Source of the DNA: Fischerella muscicola PCC 7414
GTDB taxonomy: Bacteria > Cyanobacteriota > Cyanobacteriia > Cyanobacteriales > Nostocaceae
NCBI RefSeq assembly: GCF_000317205.1
Contig: NZ_AJLK01000140.1
Coordinates: 1-46,833, forward strand
Reading direction: 5' to 3'
Length of the DNA: 46,833 nucleotides
The notes beneath the pieces were generated by a model. It was not told where the DNA came from and ran no database searches. It was given only the letters and a program-made list of their open reading frames with translations. Both the position numbers and the translations under genes were made by a program. Of the stretch, positions 34,121 to 44,846 are shown piece by piece (positions within the stretch are counted from its first letter, which is position 1; each line of letters begins with the position of its first letter).

Positions 34121-35135
34121 AATGAGAAAACACTAAGCATGGAGATTCTGATCAATTTTAACTGATACTGTCTTTTCAGATTTATGCCATGTTGAATGGA
34201 AAATTAAGGTTGATATGGATGAAAGCGGTGAATGAAAGTTATGTTTTGGAAGGCGAACACTGTCTTGGAAAGCTTTGAGCGGAGAAAACCTTCGCACCCT
34301 AACCTTAAGCCGCAAAGCGTCTACAAACTTCCGCCGATGCACACAGATGAACACTGATGGACACAGAGAGATTATTCATTGTGCATGATGTCATTTGTTG
34401 GTGTATAAGTCTTGAAATACAATCAGATTTTTGCCTATCGATACTGTTGCTTTGCTAGAGTGAATATTTCTAATAAAACTATCTTTCCCAAAAATTATAT
34501 TTCTAACTACACTAGACACTCTAGTAACTTCTGATAACTTAAAACACAAATAATTTCATAATATCTAACACTTTATAATCACTTTTAAACTAGTACAAAT
34601 CCAACCCTTATTGAACAAACCAATCCCATCAGATACAAATACCTACCAATGATCTATCTGTGTACATCTGTGTTCATCTGTGTGCATCGGTGTTCGACAT
34701 TCATCCAATAATTATTCTCATAGCGACAATTTACATCCAGCAAAATAATTGAAGAAGGCAGAAGTACGAAGGCAGAGGGCTTTTATGTTTCGTTCAGATG
34801 GGGTCGAATCCCCATCTGAACGAGAGCCACTGAACGGAGGTTCAGTGGGGGTCTTAAACCCTTGTTCCCTTCGGTCACAGGCAGCTATGCAGCTATGCTG
34901 AATTCCCTTCTGCCAACTGAGCCTCCTGCCCTCTGCCTTTCCCTGATAAAAACTTATATAAATCCTAAGAAAACTCAATTCTAAAATGTTCTAACCAGAA
35001 TCATAGATAATCCCTATTGTATTTTACATAAACTAGAGTTTTGTCAATAATTATCTGCGATAAACGTTGATAAAAAATGTTTACAAAGTTTAATATTATG
35101 GTTCTAGACCATCATAAGTATTTTTGCTCAGAAAC
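34121..35135. other. Intergenic region with palindromes and repeats
   Basis: About 1 kb without a gene. It contains repeats of the CATCTGTGTTCATCTGTG type at 34658-34695 and their complement near 34337-34365, plus two strong hairpins at 34791-34848 (separate entry). An AT-rich stretch (TAATATTATGG near 35091) precedes ndhD and may hold its promoter. Confidence 0.55.
34791..34848. repeat. Two adjacent perfect hairpins
   Basis: CGTTCAGATGGGG (34791-34803) pairs with CCCCATCTGAACG (34810-34822), a 13-bp stem with a 6-nt loop. CCACTGAAC (34827-34835) pairs with GTTCAGTGG (34840-34848). The arms share GTTCAG/CTGAAC, so the two hairpins are related and may be halves of one interspersed palindromic element. 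Confidence 0.6.
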
Positions 35136-36821
35136 ATGATAGGCGATCAATTTCCCTGGCTCACTGCGATCATTCTATTGCCACTAGTGGGTTCCCTAGC
35201 TATTCCCTTCTTGCCCGATAAAAACGGCAAGCGTCTGCGCTGGTATGCCTTGGGCGTAGGTATGGTGGACTTTATGTTGATGTGCTATGCCTTTTGGCAA
35301 AATTACGATCCCAGCAGCGCATCTGTTCAACTTGTGGAGAAATACACCTGGATACCTCAGTTGGGTTTGAACTGGGCAGTTTCAGTTGATGGGCTGTCTG
35401 TGCCACTCGTACTGCTAGCAGGATTGGTAACAACACTGGCGATTTTTGCAGCATGGCAAGTCGATCGCAAACCGCGCCTATTCTATTTTCTAATGTTGGT
35501 GCTGTATTCTGCACAGATAGGCGTGTTTGTTGCCCAAGACATGCTGCTGTTGTTCATTATGTGGGAACTAGAACTGGTTCCTGTCTACCTACTCGTTTCT
35601 ATTTGGGGCGGACAAAAGCGTCGCTACGCAGCTACAAAATTCTTGTTATACACAGCAGCAGCTTCGATTTTTATTCTGGTAGCAGGGTTAGCAATGGCCC
35701 TCTACGGTGACAATATGACTTTTGATATGGTCGAATTGGGGATGAAAAATTACCCACTGGCACTCGAATTGCTGCTGTATGCAGGATTGTTGATTGCCTT
35801 TGGTGTGAAGCTGGCTGTTTTCCCCATGCACACCTGGCTACCTGATGCCCACGGTGAAGCGTCTGCGCCTGTGTCAATGATTTTAGCAGGTGTACTCCTA
35901 AAAATGGGTGGATATGGTTTAATTCGTCTCAACTTAGAACTTTTATCTGATGCCCACGTTTATTTTGCGCCAGTTTTAGCTTGTCTAGGTGTTGTCAATA
36001 TTATCTATGGTGCATTGAATTCCTTCGCCCAGCCCAACATGAAGCGCCGCCTCGCGTATTCATCGGTTTCTCACATGGGTTTTGTCCTGTTGGGTATTGC
36101 ATCCTTCACCGACTTGGGAATCAGTGGGGCGATGCTACAGATGATTTCCCACGGTTTGATTGCTGCAGTACTGTTCTTCCTTGCAGGCGTCACCTACGAT
36201 CGCACCCACACACTGATCATGTCAGATATGGGTGGTATCGGTCGAGCAATGCCGAAAGTATTTGCCCTGTTTACAGCTGCTGCAATGGCGTCATTAGCCC
36301 TTCCTGGAATGAGTGGTTTTGTGGGTGAACTCGCAGTCTTTGTCGGCGTCACCACTAGCGACATTTACAGTTCGACTTTCTGTACTGTTATGGTTTTCTT
36401 AGCAGCAGTAGGACTCATCCTCACACCAATTTACCTACTCTCGATGCTCAGACAAGTATTTTACGGTTCAGATGTTGCTCCTGCTTGTGTGATTTCTGAT
36501 GCAGGTTCACAAAACCAAGACAATGAGGAAGCTGTTTGCTTCGGGACTAACTGCGTCCTCCCAACTGAGGCCAAATTCAGCGATGCTAAGCCGCGTGAAG
36601 TGTTTATTGCTGCTTGCTTCTTGCTGCTGACTATCGGTATCGGCGTCTACCCAAAACTGGCTACCGAGATGTACGACGTCAAAACTGTTGCAGTTAATAC
36701 CCAGGTGCGCCAATCTTACATCCAAATCTCACAAACCAATCCCCAAATATTTGCTAAGGGCTTCCTATTTCCCAAAATCGCAGAATCTAATATAGCTTCC
36801 GTTGCTGGAATAGATAAATAA
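35136..36821 (+). CDS. ndhD: NAD(P)H-quinone oxidoreductase chain 4 (NdhD)
   Basis: 561 residues from the ATG at 35136 (a TTG four codons upstream is less likely). It is a proton-antiporter-like complex I subunit with about 14 membrane helices. It shows [18 protein letters not shown] with the conserved membrane Glu, [19 protein letters not shown] with key Lys and His, [15 protein letters not shown], and [18 protein letters not shown]. It functions in NDH-1 respiratory or cyclic electron flow in the thylakoid membrane; which NdhD isoform (D1/D2 respiratory or D3/D4 CO2-uptake) cannot be fixed, though the [16 protein letters not shown] type fits D1/D2. Single gene, followed by a strong terminator. 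Confidence 0.93.
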   Translation: MIGDQFPWLTAIILLPLVGSLAIPFLPDKNGKRLRWYALGVGMVDFMLMCYAFWQNYDPSSASVQLVEKYTWIPQLGLNWAVSVDGLSVPLVLLAGLVTTLAIFAAWQVDRKPRLFYFLMLVLYSAQIGVFVAQDMLLLFIMWELELVPVYLLVSIWGGQKRRYAATKFLLYTAAASIFILVAGLAMALYGDNMTFDMVELGMKNYPLALELLLYAGLLIAFGVKLAVFPMHTWLPDAHGEASAPVSMILAGVLLKMGGYGLIRLNLELLSDAHVYFAPVLACLGVVNIIYGALNSFAQPNMKRRLAYSSVSHMGFVLLGIASFTDLGISGAMLQMISHGLIAAVLFFLAGVTYDRTHTLIMSDMGGIGRAMPKVFALFTAAAMASLALPGMSGFVGELAVFVGVTTSDIYSSTFCTVMVFLAAVGLILTPIYLLSMLRQVFYGSDVAPACVISDAGSQNQDNEEAVCFGTNCVLPTEAKFSDAKPREVFIAACFLLLTIGIGVYPKLATEMYDVKTVAVNTQVRQSYIQISQTNPQIFAKGFLFPKIAESNIASVAGIDK

Positions 36822-36881
36822 CCTTGCGATCGCCTTACATAGTCAAGCTTTGCCGAGGACAGGGAAAATATTCCAAAATCT

Positions 36882-36918
36882 GGGAGGGGTTTAATAGCCC
36901 CTCCTATTATTTTTTTTT
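36882..36918 (+). terminator. Intrinsic terminator of ndhD
   Basis: A GC-rich stem GGAGGGG (36883-36889) pairs with CCCCTCC (36898-36904) around an 8-nt loop and is followed by TATTATTTTTTTTTT. It is placed 61 nt after the ndhD stop. Confidence 0.88.
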
Positions 36919-37045
36919 AACGAAAATTATACAATGAAAAAGCTATGTAAATAAACGTAAATTCCCTGGTTTCGAGTAGCGCTTTAGCACCAGATTTTTA
37001 TATCAGAAATTCTAGCCAGGAAACCTACCTATAAAACTATGAAAA

Positions 37046-37924
37046 ATGAAACGACTTTGGAAAAAAACTGCCTTTTTTACGCTTCTTGCCTTAATTGTTT
37101 TTAGTCTAGTGGCAAGTAGTGGAACAACAAAGAAAATCCTGAGTCAAGATACTCGTAATTCAGAAAGTTACATTCTTGCTGATCCGCCTCACAAACAGCA
37201 GCAATTAAATCAACTTTATATCGGTATAGTTAATGAGATAGTCACCCCTACTCCCGAGACTACTCCTACTCCTAATTTAAACTTGACTAACAGAGAGCGG
37301 TTTTTGACAGCAATTACAGATCAATTATCAACAATTCCCCAATTTGGGACTTATGAATATATTTTGTTGCGTGCCTATGGGGCAGCTTTTGTAAATCATA
37401 ATCCCGAGGTTCAACTTCCATCTAAAGTGTTATTTAAAGATGAAAAAGAAACAAAAGAATTTCAGGATACCCTGACAATGGGTAAAGTGAATGGAACTAA
37501 CAACTGTTATTTACAAAAAGTAGCAGCCGATGCCTTAAATCAGGCTAAAGCACAAATTAGTATTCCCTTAAAATCTGGTTACGCTGATAGTGACTGCACT
37601 CGTAGTTTTGCCGCCAACGTTAGATTTTGGAGAAAGTATGCTAACGATAAAACTTTAGCAAGAGTTCAACAAGGTCAAGAAACAAAAATTTTGGGAACAG
37701 TTGCACCTCCTGGTGCATCACAACATCTGTGGGGATTAGCAATTGATTTGCGAGTATCAACTGAAGCTCAAAGACAGGCTTTAAATCAAAATGGTTGGTT
37801 TCGCACTGTGGAATATGATGTACCTCATTGGACTTATATTGGTTATCCGCCGGATAAACTGAGTGATTTGGGATTTCAAAATAAAGTGATTGGTGGAATT
37901 AGTTATTGGCTAACTCCTTTATAA
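37046..37924 (+). CDS. M15-type D-alanyl-D-alanine carboxypeptidase-like protein
   Basis: 292 residues with an N-terminal signal/anchor (KTAFFTLLALIVFSLVASS), a Pro/Thr-rich linker (TPTPETTPTPN, about 68-80) and a C-terminal M15 domain. Zinc ligands appear as H227 and D234 in SQHLWGLAIDLR and H261 in DVPHWTYIG. Three residues before the last His, where VanX/VanY have the catalytic Glu, D258 stands. The likely role is trimming peptidoglycan stem peptides in the periplasm; the Asp substitution leaves activity uncertain. ATG at 37039 is out of frame, so 37046 is the start. Confidence 0.75.
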   Translation: MKRLWKKTAFFTLLALIVFSLVASSGTTKKILSQDTRNSESYILADPPHKQQQLNQLYIGIVNEIVTPTPETTPTPNLNLTNRERFLTAITDQLSTIPQFGTYEYILLRAYGAAFVNHNPEVQLPSKVLFKDEKETKEFQDTLTMGKVNGTNNCYLQKVAADALNQAKAQISIPLKSGYADSDCTRSFAANVRFWRKYANDKTLARVQQGQETKILGTVAPPGASQHLWGLAIDLRVSTEAQRQALNQNGWFRTVEYDVPHWTYIGYPPDKLSDLGFQNKVIGGISYWLTPL

Positions 37925-37993
37925 AATACTTTTTCCTCCCACAGCTAAAAGCACATAGACTTCCACCTTCAATTTTGTCACAAGTGCATAAAT

Positions 37994-38134
37994 CTAAGCA
38001 TGACGCCACTGATCTAAAACGTCTTTAAATAAAACTTCCTCTAACCAAGTTTTTGCAACCACTGTTAGCGGTATAGCCATTAATAACCCCAAGGCGATCG
38101 CAGTTAAGAAGAACGCAGTATTTATCAGGAGGTA
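37994..38134 (-). pseudogene. C-terminal remnant of an AI-2E/PerM-family permease
   Basis: The minus strand carries FFLTAIALGLLMAIPLTVVA followed by KTWLEEVLFKDVLDQWRHA and a stop at 37994. This is a hydrophobic helix and the polar tail of an AI-2E (DUF20) transporter, similar in kind to the end of the intact permease at 43585. The preceding 300 residues are absent. Confidence 0.5.
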
Positions 38135-38431
38135 TGGATTGATTCAACCAATTCGACATCTACGTTGTTGGGCAAGTGCCTTTATCTGTTTGCCCAGATG
38201 CACCACCAACGACTACTCCCTGACACATCTTTACTGCTTGATATTTCTACGTAACAAGCTGTGTCACTCATTTGTGTTTAACTTCATCAACGCGTCAATT
38301 AAATATGACGTACCTATGGAAGATAACCGACAGAAAAATGTTTGCCCATTTTACCCAGACGAAGAATATCGAAACATGATTCTGTCGGGGATTTTCTTTA
38401 CAAGATGTCCGATTTTCTATTTATTTCATAT
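38135..38431. other. Intergenic region, nothing recognised
   Basis: About 300 bp between the permease relic and the flavin oxidoreductase. The frame of the oxidoreductase is open upstream of 38432, but the encoded residues look unrelated to the family, so I treat it as untranslated leader. Confidence 0.45.
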
Positions 38432-39397
38432 ATGGCAAAGTTTGGTTATCACGCCTCCCACGAACAGTTCAAGCCGAGCGCTCTGTTAGAATACGCTCAA
38501 GCTGCCGAAACAGCGGGATTTAACTTCATATCTTCTTCGGATCACTTCTACCCTTGGAGCGATCGCCAGGGAGAAAGTGGTTTTACCTGGTCTTGGCTGG
38601 GTGCAGCCATGCAAGCAACAAGCTTGCCTTTTGGTGTAGTTTGCGCGCCCGGACAGCGCTATCACCCTGCCATCATTGCTCAAGCAGCAGCAACCTTGGC
38701 GGAAATGTTTCCTAACCGCTTTTGGGTTGCTTTAGGAAGTGGTCAGGCATTGAATGAAAAGATTACAGGCGATCGCTGGCCCGCCAAAGCCGAACGTAAT
38801 GCCCGTTTGCAGGAATGCGTTGATATTATCCGCGCTCTTTGGGCAGGTGAAACCGTCACCCACTATGGTTTAGTCCGTATAGAAGAGGCAAAGCTTTATA
38901 CCCGTCCCCAAATTCCGCCCCAAATCATCGGCGCAGCAATTACCCCAGCAACAGCAGAGTGGTTGGGGGGATGGGCTGATGGGCTAATCACAATTTCTCA
39001 CCCCTACGAGAAGCTAAAACAAGTGGTTGAGGCTTTCCACCGGGGTGGTGGCGAAGGAAAACCGATGTATTTAAAAGTACAGATATCCTATGCAGCCAAC
39101 GAGGCAACTGCCCGTCAAGGAGCTTACGAACAATGGCGCACGAACATTTTCCAAAGTCCTGTGTTATCAGAACTCCGCAATCCTCAGCAATTTGACGCGA
39201 TGGCAGAGTTTGTCAAGCCAGAGGACATGGACGAGCATGTGCGGATATCAGCCGACCCGCAGCAGCATATCGAGTGGTTGCAAAAATATGTAGAACTGGG
39301 ATTCAGTGAACTCTCTCTACACAACGTCAACCGGGAGCAGCAGAGGTTCATTGAAGTTTTTGGTGAAAAGGTTCTACCAGCATTGACTAGAAAGTGA
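38432..39397 (+). CDS. Luciferase-like (LLM class) flavin oxidoreductase, TIGR03885-type
   Basis: 321 residues from the ATG at 38432; the open frame extends further upstream, but MAKFGYHASHEQFKPSALL is the natural N-terminus. It is a luciferase-like TIM barrel: FISSSDHFYPWSDRQGESGF, PGQRYHPAIIAQAAATLAEM, FWVALGSGQALNE and GWADGLIT. It matches the probable non-F420 flavin oxidoreductase group (TIGR03885), predicted to use FMN; the substrate is unknown. Apparently intact. Confidence 0.82.
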   Translation: MAKFGYHASHEQFKPSALLEYAQAAETAGFNFISSSDHFYPWSDRQGESGFTWSWLGAAMQATSLPFGVVCAPGQRYHPAIIAQAAATLAEMFPNRFWVALGSGQALNEKITGDRWPAKAERNARLQECVDIIRALWAGETVTHYGLVRIEEAKLYTRPQIPPQIIGAAITPATAEWLGGWADGLITISHPYEKLKQVVEAFHRGGGEGKPMYLKVQISYAANEATARQGAYEQWRTNIFQSPVLSELRNPQQFDAMAEFVKPEDMDEHVRISADPQQHIEWLQKYVELGFSELSLHNVNREQQRFIEVFGEKVLPALTRK

Positions 39398-39742
39398 CCG
39401 ACTTTGTCATCCAATTTTGGTGGATTTTGGATTGACCTCATGGATAAATCCGAGGGCTTGAGGGTTTTGGATTTTAGATTGCGGATTAGACCCCAAGGGC
39501 GATCGCGCCCACAACCAGGGGATTGGCAAAAGGGTAAGAATTTTCATGTATTGGTTGTGTACCAAAGTTCATAAATAGCTGTCTTGAAAAGCTTTTAAGT
39601 TCCCTCCGGGACGCTACTCTTACCTTGAAGCCAAAGAAGGCGCGTCTACAAACTTTTCAACAGTGCAAGGCGATGGATTATGGGTTTGCTGTTTTAGTTA
39701 ATCCCTGTTAAGAGTTAAGAGTTCCCCATTAGATGTTGTACT
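39398..39742. other. Intergenic region with short repeats
   Basis: It contains GGATTTTGGATT-type repeats, a HIP1 octamer and, near 39705, CCCTGTTAAGAGTTAAGAGTT, related to the repeat at 18379-18440. The expected 5' half of the debranching-enzyme gene is absent. Confidence 0.5.
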
Positions 39743-40882
39743 GGAGAGTTGGCACGTTTAGGGCAAATTCCCCACACGCCTTACTATGGCACTGCTGATG
39801 CCACACCATTGTATTTAATTCTGTTACATGAAGCTTGGAAATGGCTGGGGGATACTTCGCTACTGCACGAACAGCGAGATGTGGCTTTGCGTTGCTTAGA
39901 GTGGATTGATAAATATGGTGATCTTGACGGTGATGGTTTTCAAGAGTACCAAATGCGCTGCAATTCGGGTTACGGAATAGAAAACCAAGGTTGGAAAGAT
40001 TCTGGTGATGCCATTGTCTACCCAGATGGCACTCAGGTGAAAGCACCCAAGGCTTTGTGTGAGTTGCAAGGTTATGTCTTTGATGCCTGGATGCGGATGG
40101 CAGAAGTATTTGATGTGTTAGGGGAAAGGGAATTTTCTGGTGAGTTACGCCGTAAAGCTGCAAAACTGCGTCACTCATTTGAAGAAAGCTTTTGGTGTGA
40201 TGACATTGGTTTTTATGCCTTTAGCCTCGACCCCGACAAAAAACCAGTCAAAACAGTATCTTCCAATCCCGGTCACTGTTTGTGGAGCGGTATGATTAGC
40301 CCAGAACGTGCTGAACGTGTGGTTAAGCGCTTATTTGCACCGGATATGTGGACTGGCTGGGGTATCCGCACTTTATCTACACAAAATTCTGCATATAATC
40401 CATTTTCTTACCATCGCGGCTCCGTCTGGCCCCACGATAACAGTATCATTGCTTTGGGACTGAAAAGATATGGTTTTTCTCAAGAAGTAGCTGATGTTGC
40501 TTTGGGAATTTTCGAGGCTGGTAGCCTTTTTAGCAATTATCGTTTACCTGAGCTTTACGCAGGAGTTGAAAAAGAGCCTGGAACTTTCCCCGTACCGTAT
40601 ATAGAGGCAAACGTACCTCAAGCATGGGCAGCAGCATCTGTGTTTCAAATTTTACAAGCACTCCTCGGTTTGCAAGCGGATGCCCCAAATAATTGCCTGC
40701 ACCTAGACCCCTATTTACCTGAATGGTTGCCAGAATTGACGCTGCGACGTGTGGAAGTTGGCAAGGCGTCAGTTGATTTGCGGTTCTGGCGGGATGGAGC
40801 AAGTACAAAATGGGATGCTGCGGTTCAAGAAGGCGATGTGGAAGTTAAGCAGCAAACTTGGCAGCCTTGGAGTGTAGAATAA
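39743..40882 (+). pseudogene. Amylo-alpha-1,6-glucosidase (glycogen debranching-type), 5' half deleted
   Basis: From GELARLGQIPHTPYYGTADA onward the sequence is the C-terminal alpha/alpha-barrel glycosidase half of a roughly 700-residue debranching enzyme: DGDGFQEYQMRC, ENQGWKDSGDAIVYPDG, NPFSYHRGSVWPHDNSIIAL, YRLPELYAGVEK, IEANVPQAWAAASVFQILQA. Upstream of GELARL the frame quickly loses similarity and no start with a ribosome site exists; TTG at 39749 is only formally possible. About 350 N-terminal residues are missing. The preserved half shows no further lesions, so the deletion is recent or the fragment is still translated. Confidence 0.75.
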
Positions 40883-41074
40883 TCTTTCACAGTAGTGTAA
40901 AAGACTATGCCAGGGTTTTTTGAAAATTGAAACTACCTAGTAGAAATGACGGTGATGATAGGCAAGTTCATAACGAAATTTTTACACAAAGGCTCTGCGC
41001 TCCTTTGCGCTTAACTTTTCGAGCCTCTGCGTTCAAATTGCTACTTTCTTACGCAAAGCTGTACTTAATCATGA

Positions 41075-41956
41075 TTATCCACGTTGGGGTGGAAAAAAGA
41101 GTACAGGATACCAGCTATAACGTAATAATTCCGCCGCAAAACTGGAAACCAACCATTGTTGGAGTTTACCTATCGTTCCTGAAGACACTGCGATCGCACT
41201 AATATCTGCCATTGTAGCCGCCTCTAAAATCTGAGTGACGCAGTGTCCTTCGCGAACTTCTGTCTCCACTTGTAAATTTACTCTCTCTAAATCAGCTTTA
41301 ATCTGAGATAGAGTTTGCCCTGCCTGCTGCGGTAAGATTTTCTTTGGTACTTCTCGGCGACCAGTATCTTCTAATACCCAGCATAGCTTACACTGTTGTA
41401 GATATCTATCAGATTGTTGTTGAGCTAATTGCTTCACCTGTTGCACTAGATAATTCGCCGCTTGAGTATCGTTGTAGGGAAGTAGCAAAGAACGGAAAAG
41501 GTGCTGACAACGAAGCGTTAATTCCTCAGAAGTATAAGTAGAGATTAACTGAGGACGCAGTACCAGAAGAGGAATCGTTGTTTTGTGAGACAAGTCAGCC
41601 ATTGTACTACCCACCAATTTTTCAGTGAGTAAGCTGCGACTTTGAGAACCCAGTATAATCAATTGGGACTGATAGGTTTGGGCAACCTTAAGGATGATTT
41701 CCACAGGCTTTCCCGATTGAACTTCTATTTTTACTTCTACATCAGTAGGACTTTCACCAACAGTTTCGGTCAATCGAGTTTGAGCTTGTTCTATTTTCTC
41801 AGTATCGGCTCGTGGAATAATGCCTTTTTCCCACAATGGAACAGCGTGCAGAAAAACAATTTGCTTCATCCCCGCAAGCGCAAGACTAGAAACAAAATGT
41901 GTGAGACGGTGTAAACCATCAGAAAAATCTGTGCAAATCAAAACTCGTTGAAACAT
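41075..41956 (-). CDS. Tandem-domain universal stress protein (UspA)
   Basis: 293 residues with two UspA domains. The first (about 1-135) shows VLICTDFSDG and LIILGSQSRSLLTEKLVGST, close to the ATP-binding G-2X-G-9X-G(S/T) pattern but with Ser at the second Gly. The second (about 150-293) ends ISAIAVSSGTIGKLQQWLVS and YPVLFFPPQ, with a less regular motif. It is a cytosolic stress protein, ATP-binding or not. It stands alone, convergent with the debranching-enzyme relic. Confidence 0.85.
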   Translation of the reverse strand: MFQRVLICTDFSDGLHRLTHFVSSLALAGMKQIVFLHAVPLWEKGIIPRADTEKIEQAQTRLTETVGESPTDVEVKIEVQSGKPVEIILKVAQTYQSQLIILGSQSRSLLTEKLVGSTMADLSHKTTIPLLVLRPQLISTYTSEELTLRCQHLFRSLLLPYNDTQAANYLVQQVKQLAQQQSDRYLQQCKLCWVLEDTGRREVPKKILPQQAGQTLSQIKADLERVNLQVETEVREGHCVTQILEAATMADISAIAVSSGTIGKLQQWLVSSFAAELLRYSWYPVLFFPPQRG

Positions 41957-42175
41957 AGATAACCAGTAAAAAATATTTAGAAATCTTCTAATTTAATCCC
42001 AAAACCTATAATCAAGTTCGTTTGAATGCTTACAGCATATTTCATTTTAGTGATGAAACTGCAATCATTTTAATAAATTAGCTATAGCAATACATCATCA
42101 CTTTTCAATCACATTTGAGGCATATAACTAAAGTGGCGCTGCTTGCTGGAAAAGAAAATCAACAGTGAGGAAACT

Positions 42176-43480
42176 ATGCGATCGCGCGCAATTCTCATCC
42201 TCATCTCTTTGTTAATAGTCGTCGGCTTTTTAGGTTTTCAGTTAGAACTGAATTTGCCAGGAAGACCGCCTTCTATTGACAAAACCTATACACCATTGAC
42301 AAAATCTCCCCCCACAAGTGTAGGTTCCTATGATGTTTTGGGTTATGTAGTCGAGTCTGAAAAAGCCGACAGATGGCTGCAAACCGAAAAAGGACGCCAA
42401 GCACTTTCTCCTGATCATGGTGCGGTTAAAGTTACCCAAGACTTAATAGATTTGGGTCGTGATGCTTTTTATCAAGAAACCTTTGGTAATGAGTATCTAT
42501 TTACAGATGTCGTCGGTATTCTGGATAGCCCAATTAATTTACGTAGTATTGCCAAAGCAGTTTTGGGTTTGAAAGGAAAGGCAACTACAAATCTGCAACT
42601 GCCTATAGACCAAGATATTACCGTTGGCGATCGCACCTTCAAAGCTGGTACAGTTTTGAATACTGGTTTAGATGTACCTGGAGGTTCGCTATTTCCTTTA
42701 GGGTTAATCACTCACCTCGACAAAGGTCAACTGCGAGTAGGAATTACTTGTGCTTTGTGCCATGCAACAGTGAGTGCAGAAACCGGACGTATTTTAGAAG
42801 GTGCAATCAATACAGACATCAATTTGGGCCCATTAATTGCGATGGCAAGTAATTCTGCTGCGCTCTTCCGTCAGACAGATGTCAATCCAACCAAAATTAC
42901 ACCGGGAGAACATACTTTCATCAACAACAAAGGAGAAACAGCAAAACTCCCTGACCCAAAAATTATGGAAGATGAGGTTGATGCTGCGATTCTTTCCTGG
43001 CCACCTGGTAACTTTGTCTCTAATGGCGACCTCAAGAATAACTCAGCACAAATTCCATCTTCCTACACCCACGAAACTTTTCCCTACGCTTGGAGTGGTG
43101 TTGCTTCCATCGGTTGGTTCCATGGACTGACTACATTGAATAATGCCGTATTTGGGTTAAACGCAGATCCAACAACCACAGCATGATGGTGGTGTAGCTG
43201 CTAGTGCTGAGTCAATCAAGCAAAATGAAAATGAACGCTTTACTATTGCCAAACCAGATGAGTTGGGAATGGCTGGAACTCTAATGCGTGGTATTGCACC
43301 CGACTCAGAAGCTAGTTTGCGAGTACTGCTTGATCGGAATTTGCGTGCAGCTGTAGTTCCAGCCAACCAAGCCAATTCCAATTTGCAACGCTCAAACGTT
43401 GACGGTATTTGTTGCGGTAACGGCTGTATTCATTGTTTCCTGTCTGCTACTAATACATTCTGGAAAAGGATTAACGAGAA
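42176..43480 (+). pseudogene. Membrane-anchored multi-haem c-type cytochrome, internally deleted
   Basis: The start is ATG at 42176, 7 nt after GAGGAA (the open frame from TTG 42143 is longer). A signal anchor ILILISLLIVVGFLGF is followed by a periplasmic domain with one haem site CALCH (C192, C195, H196). At NADPTTTA (stop at 43186) the frame ends, but overlapping it in another frame begins HDGGVAASAESIKQ, LGMAGTLMRGIAPDSEASLR, NANLQRSNVDG-like text (exactly ANSNLQRSNVDG). This resembles the end of the same di-haem-peroxidase-like family (LHDGG motif). The middle with the second haem site is missing. From about 43405 the text changes again to a hydrophobic stretch, TVFVAVTAVFIVSCLLLIHS, in a third frame. 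Confidence 0.65.
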
Positions 43481-43584
43481 TTGATATATCGACAGATATT
43501 TATACTATTAGTTTACACAGTTTGCCGTCATTTATTGATAACCATCGCGTCAATTATGACGAGCAAAACGAATGAAACAAAACA

Positions 43585-44619
43585 ATGAATAAACCAAGAG
43601 TAAATAATTTTTTAGAACAAATAAGTACTAGCAAGTTAGTTCACTATTTGCTACTATTTGCACTTGGATGGGGAATAGTCCAAGTTTTGGCTTATTTTTC
43701 CACAGTAATTGTAATTTTTACTTTGGCAGCAGTTTTAGCATTTGTACTTAATTATCCTGTGCAGTGGGTGGAGCGTTTTTTACCGCACACTTTAGCAGTC
43801 ATTTTAGTTTTTTTATTAAGTCTCTTAATTCTTGGTGTTTTTACATTTACAATCGGTTTTGCAGCTTTATCTCAGGGACAACAATTGCTCAGTCAATCTC
43901 CAGAGTTTGTCAACTTTATAATATCATTATTAGAACGACTAGAAGCTTTACTGGATCAGTGGAATTTGCAAGTGGATTTAAGCGCTGTTGAAGAGGAACT
44001 ACGAAATCAAGCTTTAGCCGGAATTGGTTTGGGTTTCGAGACAGTTCAAAGATTACTTGCCAGCTTAGTTGATGTAATTTTGATTGCCGTTGTTGCTTTT
44101 TTCATGTTACTAGATGGTGAACGTCTCTGGTATTTCATTCTGAAATTTTTTCCCGAACGTCTGCGTAACGAATTGACGGTTGCTATTCAGCGGAACTTTT
44201 TAGGCTTTTTCTGGGGACGGCTAATTTTATCTGTGTTCTTTGGGGTTTCTGCTTTTATTGTATTTTTGATTTTGCAAGTGCCTTATGCATTAATTTTAGC
44301 TACCATTGCCGGAGTTTTTGACTTGATTCCAGGCATTGGAGCCACATTAGGAATTAGCCTTGTGGCTTTAATTGTTTTACCTCAAGGAATTTGGCTCAGT
44401 CTTAAAGTATTAGTAGGTTGTATTTTACTTCAACAAATAGAAGAGAATTTACTTATGCCTCGCATTATGCAAGGTTCGTTGAATATTAATCCAGTTGTGA
44501 TGTTTTTTGCACTATTAATAGGTGCAAGAGTCGCAGGACTACTAGGAGTTTTTCTGGCTGTTCCCATTGCTGGAGTAATTATTAGTTTATTTGAAATGGA
44601 TGAGTTGAAAGCAGATTGA
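43585..44619 (+). CDS. AI-2E family transporter (PerM/DUF20)
   Basis: 344 residues, intact, with seven to eight membrane helices: a pair at the N-terminus (about 18-55), a large loop with a coiled region (LLERLEALLDQWNLQVDLSA), then ILIAVVAFFMLLDGERLWYF, the family hallmark LATIAGVFDLIPGIGATLGI, and the C-terminal LQQIEENLLMPRIMQGSLNI and NPVVMFFALLIGARVAGLLG. The family includes exporters of AI-2 and Na+/H+ antiporters; the substrate here is unknown. Confidence 0.9.
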   Translation: MNKPRVNNFLEQISTSKLVHYLLLFALGWGIVQVLAYFSTVIVIFTLAAVLAFVLNYPVQWVERFLPHTLAVILVFLLSLLILGVFTFTIGFAALSQGQQLLSQSPEFVNFIISLLERLEALLDQWNLQVDLSAVEEELRNQALAGIGLGFETVQRLLASLVDVILIAVVAFFMLLDGERLWYFILKFFPERLRNELTVAIQRNFLGFFWGRLILSVFFGVSAFIVFLILQVPYALILATIAGVFDLIPGIGATLGISLVALIVLPQGIWLSLKVLVGCILLQQIEENLLMPRIMQGSLNINPVVMFFALLIGARVAGLLGVFLAVPIAGVIISLFEMDELKAD

Positions 44620-44846
44620 CACTAATACCAATTATTTATGAAGATGCACATTATTTTAAAAAACTAACTGCTAAGACGCCATAAACGCGCAAGCGGCTTC
44701 CGGAAGGGTAGAACGCTAAGAGTGGAGGGTTACTCATTTAGTACGGCTTCACATTAAATTGATATAATGTGACAATTAAAACTTTGCGATCGCTCGTTGC
44801 GATAGATGATGACCTAGAATAATTTCTTGATTCTGAATAGATAAAT

